NCBI RefSeq assembly: GCF_035920445.1
Contig: NZ_CP109162.1
Span: 4,402,001 to 4,466,000, forward strand
DNA length: 64,000 nucleotides
Direction: 5' to 3'
Source: Nocardia sp. NBC_01730
Lineage (GTDB): Bacteria > Actinomycetota > Actinomycetes > Mycobacteriales > Mycobacteriaceae
The notes under the pieces are model-generated. The model saw only the letters and a list, made by a program, of their open reading frames with translations. It was not told the DNA's origin and did no database searches. Shown in pieces: positions 27,088 to 36,701 of the stretch. Positions within the stretch are counted from its first letter, which is position 1, and each line of letters starts with the position of its first letter. The translations under genes were made by a program, and so were the position numbers.

Positions 27088-27987
27088 TCAGGATGTCAGC
27101 TGCACGGATTCGGGGGCTTGCTTCTCGACCGAATCGGGCGCGGGCTGCTCGGTCCATCCGGGCGGACCGAAAACGTATCCGAGACGGCCGCGCCAGGTGC
27201 CGGCCGCTCGCACATCGCGGACCAGGCCGGCGAGCTCGTGGTAGTTGAGCTTCAGCGGATTGTCGGTGCCGATGTTCTTGGTGAGGCCATAGCGGATCGG
27301 TTCGGATTCGGCGGCGAAGCTGCCGAACATACGATCCCAGACAATGAAGACGCCGCCGTAGTTCTTGTCGATGTAGGGCTGGTTCGAGCCGTGGTGGATG
27401 CGGTGGTGCGCCGGGGTGTTGAACAGGAACTCGATCGGGCCCGGCAGCGTCGTAACGCGCTGGGTGTGGATCGGGAACTGGTAGAGCAGTCCGATGCTCT
27501 GCAGCAGGAAGATCATCCAGGCCGGGAAGCCGAGCAGCGCCGCGGGCACCCAGGCCAGCCCGCGCAGGACGTTGGCGACCGGATGCAGCCAGGGCAGGCG
27601 GATCGCGGTAGACAGATTGAAGTGCTCGCTGGAGTGGTGCACGCTGTGCGCGGTCCAGAGCAGGCGGACCCGGTGGTCGGCGCGGTGCGCCCAGTAATAG
27701 CAGAAGTCGGTCACGACGAGGCCGAGTACCCAGACCCACCACGACCTCGGCGAGAGGTGTAGCGGCGTGATCGCCGCGGCGCCCACCACCGCTGAGAACG
27801 GAATCAGGTACTGCATCAGCGGCTTCACCAGCCTGCCCAGCGTGAACGTCGCCACGTTCGCGGCGGTGTCGCGGACCGACCCGCTGTTGCGGGATCGGTC
27901 GGGATCGCGGCGGTAGGCGATCCACTCCACGAGCATCAATACCGCGAACGCCGGAATGGCATAGCTCAACAACTCCACACGGCCCAT
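27088..27987 (-). CDS. Sterol desaturase/fatty-acid hydroxylase-family membrane enzyme
   Basis: 299 residues with four or five membrane segments and the three histidine clusters of the di-iron membrane oxygenase family: HRADHR near 100, HSVHHSSEHFN near 113, and HHRIHHG near 195. These enzymes hydroxylate or desaturate lipids using O2. AAGGAG lies before ATG 27987. It is divergent from a NarL-type two-component system, and the space between holds GAGGGAT inverted repeats. The substrate is unknown. Confidence 0.88.
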   Translation of the reverse strand: MGRVELLSYAIPAFAVLMLVEWIAYRRDPDRSRNSGSVRDTAANVATFTLGRLVKPLMQYLIPFSAVVGAAAITPLHLSPRSWWVWVLGLVVTDFCYYWAHRADHRVRLLWTAHSVHHSSEHFNLSTAIRLPWLHPVANVLRGLAWVPAALLGFPAWMIFLLQSIGLLYQFPIHTQRVTTLPGPIEFLFNTPAHHRIHHGSNQPYIDKNYGGVFIVWDRMFGSFAAESEPIRYGLTKNIGTDNPLKLNYHELAGLVRDVRAAGTWRGRLGYVFGPPGWTEQPAPDSVEKQAPESVQLTS

Positions 27988-28058
27988 GAGATCTCCTTCA
28001 CCGTCTGCTGTCGGAATTCGACGCTACGGGGACGGGCCCGCGCGAACATCGCGCCGAC

Positions 28059-28087
28059 GAGGGATTCGACATCCCTCGCGCGAGGGA
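28059..28087. promoter_or_regulatory. Triple GAGGGA inverted-repeat element
   Basis: GAGGGAT-N5-ATCCCTC (28059-28077) overlaps the perfect 16-bp palindrome TCCCTCGCGCGAGGGA (28072-28087). It sits between the divergent desaturase-family and histidine-kinase genes. Likely an operator for the adjacent NarL-type regulator. Confidence 0.55.
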
Positions 28088-28206
28088 CGCGGTCGCCCCG
28101 GTGCGCGGGCAGAGTTGTCGCGCGGCGTCCGCGGGCACGGGAGCGGATTCACTAGGATCGCCCGCGGGCTTCGACGCTGGGACGAGCAGAAGGCGGTGGC
28201 GAACTG

Positions 28207-29370
28207 TTGGATGTGAGCAGGTCGCTGGCGCGCCAGTCGGTGGTGGTCGCGGTGGTGGCCGCGCTGATCGACGCGGTGGTGCTCGGTCTGTGCGGCGTGT
28301 TCGCCGTGGCCCCGTGGCAGACGGTCGCGGCCCTTGCCGGGATCGTCGCCGCCGACTTGGCGCTGGCCGCGCCGCCGCGGACGGCCGGGGTGGTGGCCGT
28401 GGTGCAGGTAGCGGTGCGGTTGCTGGCCGCACTGCTACTGCATCGGCACGGTTTCCCGGCGCGCTTCGCGGACGTGGGATTTCTCGTCGCGGGATATCGC
28501 GCAGGGGCATGGCTCAGCGGCCCGAAATCCGTGCTGACCATGCTCGCACTGTGCGGCGGCGTCGCATCGGCGCACCTGCTCACCGACAGCAGCGCGGCGC
28601 ACGACTGGCGGCTGCTGCTCGCCTCGACCGTGTCCGCGGGGTGCGTACCGTGGCTCGTCGGCCGCTACACCACGGCACGCGGCGCCTACATCGCCGATCT
28701 CGAGCAGCAAGCCCAGCTGCGCCAGCAAGAGCACAGGGCCGCGTTGGAGCGGGCCGTGACCGACGAGCGGGCCGCGATCGCGCGGGACCTACACGACGTG
28801 ATCTCCCATCACGTCAGCGCGATCGGCATCCACGCGGGGGCGGCGCGGCTCGCCATGGGCGACGACGCGGGTACCGCGGCCACCAGGTCGCTGGCCGCCG
28901 TGGAATCCAGCAGCAGGGCGGCGATGGTCGATCTGCGCCGCCAGCTCGATCTGTTGCACGGCCGCGAGGACGAGGGGCAGCGCCAGCCTGGGCTCGCCGA
29001 GATCGACGGTTTGATCGAGCATGTGCGCGCGGCCGGACTCGACGTCGAGGTGATCGAGCGCGGCACGGCAGTCGAGCTGCCGGAATCACTGAACATCACG
29101 CTGTATCGCATCGTGCAGGAGATGCTGACCAACGCGCTGCGCCACGGCGACGGCACGCACGCGCGGCTGGAGGTGGAGTACCTGCCGAAGCGGGTGGTCC
29201 TCCGCGCCACCAATCCCCTCGCCCCCGAACCTGCCACCGCCGAGCCCTCGGTACCGCGCGGCCTCGCCGGGATCCGCCGCCGCGCCGAGCTCTTCGACGG
29301 CGAACTGGACTACGGGCAGAACGGAACCCACTGGCACACCACGGTTTCGCTGCCGATCGGAGGATCGTGA
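28207..29370 (+). CDS. Sensor histidine kinase, NarL/DesK type
   Basis: 387 residues. About five membrane helices fill residues 8-160. The dimerisation/phospho-acceptor region DERAAIARDLHDVISHHVSA is near 190 (HisKA_3), and a HATPase with NALRHGDG and GLAGIRRRAELFDGEL follows. TTG 28207 or GTG 28213 could be the start; neither has a strong ribosome site. The stop overlaps the start of the response regulator (GTGA). Like DesK it pairs a multi-helix sensor with a nearby lipid-modifying enzyme, so it may sense membrane state. Confidence 0.88.
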   Translation: MDVSRSLARQSVVVAVVAALIDAVVLGLCGVFAVAPWQTVAALAGIVAADLALAAPPRTAGVVAVVQVAVRLLAALLLHRHGFPARFADVGFLVAGYRAGAWLSGPKSVLTMLALCGGVASAHLLTDSSAAHDWRLLLASTVSAGCVPWLVGRYTTARGAYIADLEQQAQLRQQEHRAALERAVTDERAAIARDLHDVISHHVSAIGIHAGAARLAMGDDAGTAATRSLAAVESSSRAAMVDLRRQLDLLHGREDEGQRQPGLAEIDGLIEHVRAAGLDVEVIERGTAVELPESLNITLYRIVQEMLTNALRHGDGTHARLEVEYLPKRVVLRATNPLAPEPATAEPSVPRGLAGIRRRAELFDGELDYGQNGTHWHTTVSLPIGGS

Positions 29371-30038
29371 ACACCCCCATCCGTGTCCTGATCGCTGACG
29401 ACCACAGCATGTTCCGCTCCGGTCTGCGCGCCGTCGTCGACAGCCAGGCCGACCTGGACTGTATCGCCGAAGCGAGCGACGGGCGCACCGCCATCGCCGA
29501 AACCGCCCGGCTACGACCGGATGTCGCGATCCTCGACGTCCGCATGCCGAAGCTGGACGGGCTTGCGGCCACGGCCGCGATCGTCGCCGCAGGTGGCACC
29601 CACGTCCTGGTGCTCACCACCTACGACAGCGATGCCAACCTCTATCGCGCGTTGCAGGCCGGAGCGAGCGGCTTCTTGCTGAAGAGCCTTCCGCCGGAGG
29701 AACTGGTCGCCGCCATCCGCATCGCGGCGCGCGGCGACGCGCTGATCGACCCCTCGATGACCCGCCGCCTGGCATCCCGCTTCGCGAGCAGTCTCACGCC
29801 GCCGCGCACACCGCCGGAGGTGCGGCAGCTCACCGCCCGCGAGCTGGAGGTGCTGCTGCTGCTCGCCGATGCGCGCAGCAACGCCGAGATCGCCGCGATG
29901 CTCGGCGTCGGCGAGGAGACGGTGAAAACCCACGTCTCGAGGATCCTGGCGAAGCTCGGCGTCCGTGACCGCATCCATGCGGTCGTCTACGCTCACCAGC
30001 ACGGTTTGGTCACCCACGGACCGCCGCCTTCGGACTGA
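29367..30038 (+). CDS. Response regulator, NarL/LuxR type
   Basis: 223 residues. The receiver has the acidic pair in LIADDHSMFRSGL, the phospho-Asp in VAILDVRMPKLDG near 57, Thr in VLVLTTYDSD and Lys in GFLLKSLPPEEL. The LuxR HTH LTARELEVLLLLADARSNAE then IAAMLGVGEETVKTHVSRIL is at about 152-195. AGGA precedes the GTG start, which overlaps the kinase stop. It probably binds the GAGGGA repeats upstream of the operon and of the desaturase-family gene. Confidence 0.92.
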   Translation: MNTPIRVLIADDHSMFRSGLRAVVDSQADLDCIAEASDGRTAIAETARLRPDVAILDVRMPKLDGLAATAAIVAAGGTHVLVLTTYDSDANLYRALQAGASGFLLKSLPPEELVAAIRIAARGDALIDPSMTRRLASRFASSLTPPRTPPEVRQLTARELEVLLLLADARSNAEIAAMLGVGEETVKTHVSRILAKLGVRDRIHAVVYAHQHGLVTHGPPPSD

Positions 30039-30066
30039 CCGCGCCGGTCGACTCGGCCCGGTCGAC

Positions 30067-30094
30067 CTATCCCGCGGCTCGGGCCGCGGGATAG
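30067..30094. terminator. Bidirectional hairpin between convergent genes
   Basis: CTATCCCGCGGC, a 4-base loop, then its exact complement (12-bp stem). It lies between the response-regulator stop (30038) and the VOC protein stop (30145). Confidence 0.65.
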
Positions 30095-30144
30095 CCGTTC
30101 GTCCAACGGCGGAGTGGCGGCTCGCACCACCCCGCCGCAGTCCG

Positions 30145-30951
30145 TTAGGAACCGGTCGGCGTTTCGCCGACAGTGGTCGTCGGATCGATGACGCCGAAGA
30201 CCTCGCCTTGCGGGCCCTGCACGACGCCCATGCGACCGAACGGGCTGTCGTCGGGCCCCATCATGACGGTGGCGCCCAACTCGCCCGCCTTGGCCAGCGC
30301 GCCATCGGTGTTGCCGACCTGGAACCACGCCAGCCAGTACGCCGGGTCGTCGCCTGGCGTCTTGGTCGAATCGTTCATACCGCCGACGGGATCGCCGTCC
30401 GCGGCCAGGCTCAAGGTGGAGTAGACGAAGTTCTGCCCGTCGCCGATCTCGGTGTAGTGCCAGCCGAAGACCTCGGCATAGAACTCCTGGGCCTGCTTGT
30501 AGTCGCCGGTATGCAGTTCGTTCCAGCAGTAGGCGCCGTGCTCGTTGTAGACGCCCGCCCCGCCGTGGGCTTTGGCTTCCCACACTCCGAAGACCGCACC
30601 GGTGGGGTCCGCGGCGACGAACATCCGGCCGGCGTCGAGCACATCGAACGGCGGCATCATCAGGGAACCGCTCGCGGCGGTGACCTTTTCGGCGACCGCG
30701 TCGGCGCTGTCGACGGCGATGTAAGTGGTCCAGACCGAGGGCATCGGCATGCCCTCGGGTTTGGGTCCGATGCCCGCGGCCGGACGGCCGCCGCGCATGG
30801 CCATCAGATATCCGCCCGCCTCGGGCGAGCTGTCTTCGATCTCCCAGCCGAAGAGTTCGCCATAGAACTCGCGAGCACGTGTGGTGTCGTCGACCTGGCA
30901 GTCGACCCAACATGGTGTTCCCTGCGGCCATCTTCCGTCATGAGTGGGCAT
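30145..30951 (-). CDS. VOC (glyoxalase/dioxygenase-fold) two-domain protein
   Basis: 268 residues with two tandem VOC modules: PCWVDCQVDDTTRAREFYGE then LFGWEIE at the start, and YCWNELHTGDYKQAQEFYAE then VFGWHY near residue 140. This pattern is typical of actinobacterial VOC proteins of unknown substrate. AGGAGG seven bases before ATG 30951 fixes the start (MPTHDGRWPQG). Confidence 0.85.
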   Translation of the reverse strand: MPTHDGRWPQGTPCWVDCQVDDTTRAREFYGELFGWEIEDSSPEAGGYLMAMRGGRPAAGIGPKPEGMPMPSVWTTYIAVDSADAVAEKVTAASGSLMMPPFDVLDAGRMFVAADPTGAVFGVWEAKAHGGAGVYNEHGAYCWNELHTGDYKQAQEFYAEVFGWHYTEIGDGQNFVYSTLSLAADGDPVGGMNDSTKTPGDDPAYWLAWFQVGNTDGALAKAGELGATVMMGPDDSPFGRMGVVQGPQGEVFGVIDPTTTVGETPTGS

Positions 30952-31608
30952 TCCGGTGCCTCCTGACATGGATTGCTGAAGTGCGGCCGGGACAGCCAGC
31001 ACACGCATAGTCAACCACCAGCATCCCCTCCGGATGGCCCGAATCGACCGACCGTTCTCGACCGATCCAGCAGACAAATCACCAGTTCGACGACCCACAG
31101 GCAGATCAGCGCCGGCACGAAGGTCGCGCAGGCCGACGATCGAGGAGACGACAGCTCCAGCACCTTCAGCAACTAAAGAGTGACACGCTGCGCCTCGGGC
31201 GTAGGCACCGCCGCCCACCGTGGCGGCCGCCGAATTCACCGGGCGCCCAGCCGACCTACCTCTTCGCCTACGCATGACCCGGCGACAACGAGATCGCAGC
31301 GACATCGCTGGTGGTGGATGTCCCGTTATGCCACAATCTCTTTCGGAAAAGTACGGAATCCCATTCCGCCGAATTCGCTCAGTAATACGCATAATTCGCC
31401 GACCGTTCTGGACACGAATTCGATCGACTGATTCGAATCGGGTCAGAGGCATGCGGAGCATCTCGGCGATCCCCTGGGGAGTCGAGGAGCCGATGCGGCA
31501 TCCACGCCAGATCCCGAATTCCACGGGTGCAATTCGATGGCTCACCGATCGAGAACTGTCCAGGGCACGGGGTAACCTCGGCTAGACAACCGAGAGATGG
31601 GTACGAAG
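30952..31608. other. Intergenic region, no gene seen
   Basis: About 650 bp between the VOC gene start and the terminator after tRNA-fMet. Base composition drops below that of the neighbours around 31310-31440, and short open frames here lack coding bias and ribosome sites. The AT-richer part may hold the VOC promoter or decayed sequence. Confidence 0.5.
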
Positions 31609-31640
31609 AAGGCCCCCGGAGATATCCTCCGAGGGCCTCT
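31609..31640 (-). terminator. Intrinsic terminator after tRNA-fMet
   Basis: On the minus strand AGGCCCTCGGAG and CTCCGGGGGCCT form a 12-bp stem with one wobble pair, followed by TTCTTCG. It lies 7 bp past the tRNA 3' end. Confidence 0.75.
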
Positions 31641-31646
31641 CGCTTG

Positions 31647-31720
31647 TAGCGGGGACAGGATTTGAACCTGCGACCTCTGGGTTATGAGCCCAGCGAGCTA
31701 CCGAGCTGCTCCACCCCGCG
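31647..31720 (-). tRNA. Initiator tRNA-Met (CAT anticodon)
   Basis: 74 nt on the minus strand, beginning CGCGGGGTGGAGCAG and ending CCTGTCCCCGCTA. The anticodon loop is CTCATAA, flanked by the three G:C pairs (GGG/CCC) diagnostic of initiator tRNA, and the first and last acceptor positions (C and T) are mismatched as in initiators. CCA is not encoded. The T loop GGTTCAAATCC is intact. Confidence 0.95.
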
Positions 31721-31927
31721 TCGGTGAACACAACATTACACACGGGTTCACTTGCTCTGCAAATCGCCAGGTCAGATGGAAATTTACCTGGTTTTCCAGC
31801 CGGAGAACGCACGCAGGCGGTCGCGATCGACAGCCAAGGAGGCCCAGATCACAGCGGTGAGCGATGACCGCAAACCCCAGTACCCGGCGGCGCCCGCGCG
31901 CTTTTGACACCAGGTGAGCACTTCAAA

Positions 31928-31966
31928 CGTGATGGGCGTCACTATTTCAAGGTGATCTCAATCACA
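31928..31966. promoter_or_regulatory. Two CRP-like sites upstream of rpf
   Basis: CGTGATGGGCGTCACT (31928-31943) and GGTGATCTCAATCACA (31951-31966) both fit the CRP pattern TGTGA-N6-TCACA with one or two mismatches, 23 bp apart. M. tuberculosis rpfA is known to be CRP-controlled, so this placement is plausible. Confidence 0.55.
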
Positions 31967-31980
31967 TAACGATGCGATAA

Positions 31981-32790
<810 letters not shown>

Positions 32791-32814
32791 CACCAGCGAT
32801 CCACGAGCAAGAAT

Positions 32815-32844
32815 GGGGCTGCAATCCTTCCGGATTGCAGCCCC
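32815..32844. terminator. Terminator after rpf
   Basis: GGGGCTGCAATCC, TTCC loop, then the exact complement (13-bp stem), followed by ATTTCC on the plus strand. It lies between rpf and the convergent UPF0182 gene and can serve both. Confidence 0.85.
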
Positions 32845-32897
32845 ATTTCCGTCCGCCCAGCTCGCCGCCGCGCTACTTCACGCGCAGCGTCCCACCC

Positions 32898-35897
32898 TCA
32901 GCGTCCAGCGTCCTGATACGCCTTGACGGCGGCTTCGAGGTCGTCCAGCGCCCTGCCGAAGTCCTGGAAGTTTCCGCTGCGCATGGCGTTGCGCACGTTC
33001 TCGATCCTTCGGTTCAACTCGGCCGCCGCGGCATCCTTGCCGGAGGACGATCCCGTCGACGGCGGTGGGGTGACCGCGGGCGGTGGGGCTACGCCGTTGG
33101 CGGTCCCGCTGCTTTGATCGACCGGCGGCGGAACTGTGCCGGGTTTCGGCCTGGTGCCCGAATCACCGCCGAACGGCGTCGCCAGTGCACCAGCGCCTGG
33201 GATCACTTGGTTCAAGGCCTCGGCCAGGGTCGAGGCATAGCCCACCTTGACGCTGCCCGCCGCGTCCCGATAGCTCACCAGGACCCGCAACAGTTGCGGG
33301 AAGGTCGCGGTGTTCGGACCCGTATTGCGCTCGTTGTAGAACGGCTCGACGTAAAGGATTCCTCCGTCTGCGATCGGCAATGTCAGCAGATTGCCGTACT
33401 TGATCTTGTTCGAGTTGGATAGCAGGGTCTTCTCGCGCGAGACCTCCGGCGCCGTCGTCATTCGGTTCTGCGTCTGCTGCGGACCCAATGTCTGTGTGTC
33501 GGTGGGCAATCGCAGAATAGTGAACTTGCCGTACCCGTCCGGGTCCGACCGCACCGAGATGTAGGCCGAAAGGAACTGCCGGTTGTAACCGACCATGGCG
33601 CTGGTCAAGTTGAACGTCGGCTTGTTCGTTTGCGGGTCGCCGAGCAGCACGTAGTACGGCGGCTGATTCGCGGTCGTCCCGCCTTCGGTGGTCGGGTCGG
33701 CGGGCACCGACCAGAATGCGTTGTTGGTGAAGAATTCGCGCGGATCGTCCACGTGATACTTGGTCAGCATCTCGCGCTGGACCTTGAACAGGTCCTCCGG
33801 GTAGCGGAAGTGCGCCCGCAGTTCCGGCGAGATCTCGCTCTCCGGCTTCACCGCGCCGGGGAACACCCCGCGCCACGCCTTCAACACCGGATCCGACGAG
33901 TCGGTCTCGTACAGCGTGACACTGCCGTCGTAAGCGTCGACCGTGGCTTTGACCGAGTTGCTGATGTAGCTGACCGACTTGCGCGGCAGCAGCCTGCCGG
34001 TCTTCTTGTCGATGCTGTCCTCGACGGCACCCTCCAGCGAGGTGGACTGCGCGTACGGGTAGTTGTCCAGAGTGGTGTAGGCGTCCACGATCCAGACGAT
34101 TCGACCGCCGACGACCGCAGGGTAGGCGTTGCCGTCGGTGGTCAGCCACGGTGCGACCTTCTGCACCCGCTCGCGAGGGCTGCGGTTGTAGATGATCTTG
34201 GAGTCGTCGGCAATGGCCGAGGAGAACAGGATGTTGCGCTCGGCGTACTTGGCCGCGAAGGCGAGGCGGTTGAACCAGTTGCCGATCGGCACGCCGCCCG
34301 TGCCGGTATAGGTGTACTGCGCGGTGTCGGAGTCGTACTCGCGCGGACGCTGGCCGTCCATCGCGCCGACGATCGCGTAATCCGGATCGGACTGCGAGAT
34401 CAGCTCACCGAAGTAGACGCGCGGCTGGTCGACCTTGATCCGCTGCTTGTCCGACGGCGTGAACAGGTCACTGACCATGAAGATCGGGTAGCCGCTGTCG
34501 CTGCTGCCCCCGGCCACGTTGGGATCTTCGGACTGCGGTTTGTTCACCCGGTTTGCGGGGGCGGCGACGAAGCCGTTGCCGTGGGTGTAGACGGTGTGCT
34601 TGTTGATCCAGTCGGTCTGGTTTCCGCTCAGCGCCGCGGGCGACAGCTCACGCGCGGCGACGATGTAGTCCTGCACGTCGCCGTCGAGGTTGTAACGGTC
34701 GATGTCCAGCGACTCCGGGAAGCCGTAGAAGTTCTTCAGCTGACGCAGCTGGGTAAAGGTGGGCGCGAGGATGTTCGGGTCGAGCAGCCGAGCGTTGCCG
34801 ATGGTCGCGGCGTCCACCGGAACGGTGAGCGGGTTCTTGTTGCTCTCGCCCTTGAAGTCCTTGTAATCGATCTTGTCGTCGGTGATACCGAACGCCTGCC
34901 TGGTCGCAGCGATGTTGCGTTCGATGTACTCGCTCTCCTTGTCGGCGGCGTTGGGGCGCACCGAGAACTGTTCGACCACCAGCGGCCACACCGCGCCGAC
35001 CAGGATCGAGGACAGCACAAGCAGCGCCGCGGCCATCGCGGGCACCCGCAGATCACGCAACACGATGCCGGCGAAGAACGCGATCGCGCAGATGACGGCG
35101 ATGGACAACAGGATGAGCTTGGCGGGCAGCACCGCATTGATGTCGGTGAAGGAACCGCCGGTGAAGGTGGGCTCCTTGCGGCTGCTGGAGAGCAGCTCGT
35201 ACCGGTCGAACCAGTACGCGATCGCCTTGAGCAGCACGAAAAGCCCGGCGAGCACGGCCAATTGGATGCGGGCGGGCCGGGTGAGCGTGCCCTCGCGCCC
35301 GCTCAGCCGCAGGCCGCCGAAGACGTAGTGGGTGACCAGGCTGGCGAAGAACGCGATGACCACCGCGACGAACAACCAGTTCAGCACCATCCGATAGAAC
35401 GGAAGGTCGAAGGCGTAGAAGCCGACATCCAGATGGAACTGGGGGTCCTTCTCGCCGAACGAGCCACCGTTCAGGAACAACTGCACCGTCACCCAATTCG
35501 ACTGTGCCACCAGGCCGGACAACAGGCCGAGCAGCACGGGAATGCCTACGCCGAACAGCCGCAGCCTGCTCATCACGGTGGTGCGGTAACGCGCGATCGG
35601 ATCATTCGGGCCCGCCACCGGCGCGAACACCGGCCTGGACCGGTAGGCGAGCAGCAACGCCAACCAGACGACGAGGCCGACGAAGATCGCCACGACGAGG
35701 AACAGCAGGATTCGGGTCCGCAGCACGGTGAGATACACGTTGCGGAAGCCGACCTCGCCGAACCACAACCAGTTCGTATAGGTGTCCGTCAGCCGCGGAC
35801 CCAGTAGCAGCAACGCCGCGAGGACGATGGCCGCCAAAAGCAGCACACGGCTGCGTCGGGACAGCGAAGGTAAGCCGGTGGGGGGCCGCATGCCCAC
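32898..35897 (-). CDS. UPF0182 membrane protein (Rv3193c-like)
   Basis: 999 residues. Seven or so membrane helices in the first 330 residues (VLLLAAIVLAALLLLGPRL at about 16) are followed by a large extracytoplasmic domain (FPESLDIDRYNLDGDVQDYI, NGFVAAPANRVNKPQSE) and a disordered Pro/Gly-rich segment near 940. The GTG start (VGMRPPTGLPSLSRRSR) matches the mycobacterial homologue's MGMRP start and has GGAG upstream. Function unknown. It opens the Rv3193c-Rv3204-like syntenic block. Confidence 0.9.
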   Translation of the reverse strand: MGMRPPTGLPSLSRRSRVLLLAAIVLAALLLLGPRLTDTYTNWLWFGEVGFRNVYLTVLRTRILLFLVVAIFVGLVVWLALLLAYRSRPVFAPVAGPNDPIARYRTTVMSRLRLFGVGIPVLLGLLSGLVAQSNWVTVQLFLNGGSFGEKDPQFHLDVGFYAFDLPFYRMVLNWLFVAVVIAFFASLVTHYVFGGLRLSGREGTLTRPARIQLAVLAGLFVLLKAIAYWFDRYELLSSSRKEPTFTGGSFTDINAVLPAKLILLSIAVICAIAFFAGIVLRDLRVPAMAAALLVLSSILVGAVWPLVVEQFSVRPNAADKESEYIERNIAATRQAFGITDDKIDYKDFKGESNKNPLTVPVDAATIGNARLLDPNILAPTFTQLRQLKNFYGFPESLDIDRYNLDGDVQDYIVAARELSPAALSGNQTDWINKHTVYTHGNGFVAAPANRVNKPQSEDPNVAGGSSDSGYPIFMVSDLFTPSDKQRIKVDQPRVYFGELISQSDPDYAIVGAMDGQRPREYDSDTAQYTYTGTGGVPIGNWFNRLAFAAKYAERNILFSSAIADDSKIIYNRSPRERVQKVAPWLTTDGNAYPAVVGGRIVWIVDAYTTLDNYPYAQSTSLEGAVEDSIDKKTGRLLPRKSVSYISNSVKATVDAYDGSVTLYETDSSDPVLKAWRGVFPGAVKPESEISPELRAHFRYPEDLFKVQREMLTKYHVDDPREFFTNNAFWSVPADPTTEGGTTANQPPYYVLLGDPQTNKPTFNLTSAMVGYNRQFLSAYISVRSDPDGYGKFTILRLPTDTQTLGPQQTQNRMTTAPEVSREKTLLSNSNKIKYGNLLTLPIADGGILYVEPFYNERNTGPNTATFPQLLRVLVSYRDAAGSVKVGYASTLAEALNQVIPGAGALATPFGGDSGTRPKPGTVPPPVDQSSGTANGVAPPPAVTPPPSTGSSSGKDAAAAELNRRIENVRNAMRSGNFQDFGRALDDLEAAVKAYQDAGR

Positions 35898-36107
35898 GAT
35901 GCCACTCTCCAAGGTCAGACGGCACTCGCACCGATACGCCCGGCCGATGCGCCGCAGTCCGATGTTGCGGGTGGTCCTTCCGGACCGTCCCGGCCCACTC
36001 TACGGAAATCGGACACGGTGCGGCTGCCAGGGTTGCGCTTGCCGCTCGTGACGGTCGATCACCCGGGTTCGCGATTGTCCGCGACGCCGGTTTGATTGGA
36101 TGTTTCC

Positions 36108-36698
36108 GTGACCTCAGACCTGCACGCCGAACTCGTCCTCGCCCGTTCCGTCCGGGAGGTGGCGGACTTCGTCGACGCCGAGGGTTGGAGTCGGCCGCCG
36201 CAGATGTTCGCGCTGGTGCCCACCGCCGATCTGGTCGCGGCCCAGCCCGAGCTGATAGATCAGGTCGACGCCGGGGACGAGCTCACCCCGGTCGCTCAGG
36301 AGGCGTTCCCGGACGATGTGACCGGCGGGTCGATGGCGCTGGACGAGTTCCTGGCCACCACGAGCTGGCCCCCCGCCGTTCGGGGCTGTGTGCTGGTCCA
36401 GGAGATCGTGGTGCTGCCGCCTGACGCCGAGTCCACGCTCGATGACGCGTTTGCTCCGCTGCTCGCCGACCACGAGGCAGCCGACGCGGCCGCCCGGGCG
36501 GCCGCCGAGGCACATCCGGAACGCAGGGAAGCGCGGCTGTTCGCCGCGGTGCTGCGCGACGGCGCCTCGCTGTGCCTGCTGCAGCTGCGCCCCGAGGACG
36601 ACGAAGACGACGCCGACGACTTCGGCGACCTCGACCTGCGCACCTATCCGAACCTGGCGCCGAACCTCATCGAGGCGCTGCACCACACGCTGGAGTGA
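36108..36698 (+). CDS. PPA1309-family protein
   Basis: 196 residues. Matches the actinobacterial family by ADFVDAEGWSRPPQMFALVP near residue 20, AFPDDVTGGSMALDEFLATT near 70, and RREARLFAAVLRDGASLCLL near 140, plus an acidic run (DDEDDADDFGD). Soluble; function unknown. GTG 36108 is chosen; a TTG four codons upstream is possible. It lies between two minus-strand genes. Confidence 0.8.
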   Translation: MTSDLHAELVLARSVREVADFVDAEGWSRPPQMFALVPTADLVAAQPELIDQVDAGDELTPVAQEAFPDDVTGGSMALDEFLATTSWPPAVRGCVLVQEIVVLPPDAESTLDDAFAPLLADHEAADAAARAAAEAHPERREARLFAAVLRDGASLCLLQLRPEDDEDDADDFGDLDLRTYPNLAPNLIEALHHTLE

Positions 36699-36701
36699 GG
36701 C

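Noticed and set aside
31220..31585. Possible gene of 121 codons before tRNA-fMet
   Set aside because: No ribosome site, poor codon bias and Arg/Ile-rich sequence in an AT-richer stretch; not coding-like.
31647..31720. tRNA-fMet as an integration site for a mobile element
   Set aside because: I found no integrase nearby and no repeated tRNA 3' end in the flanks.
33630..35807. 725-codon plus-strand frame opposite the UPF0182 gene
   Set aside because: Same antisense pattern; no start signal or recognisable domain.
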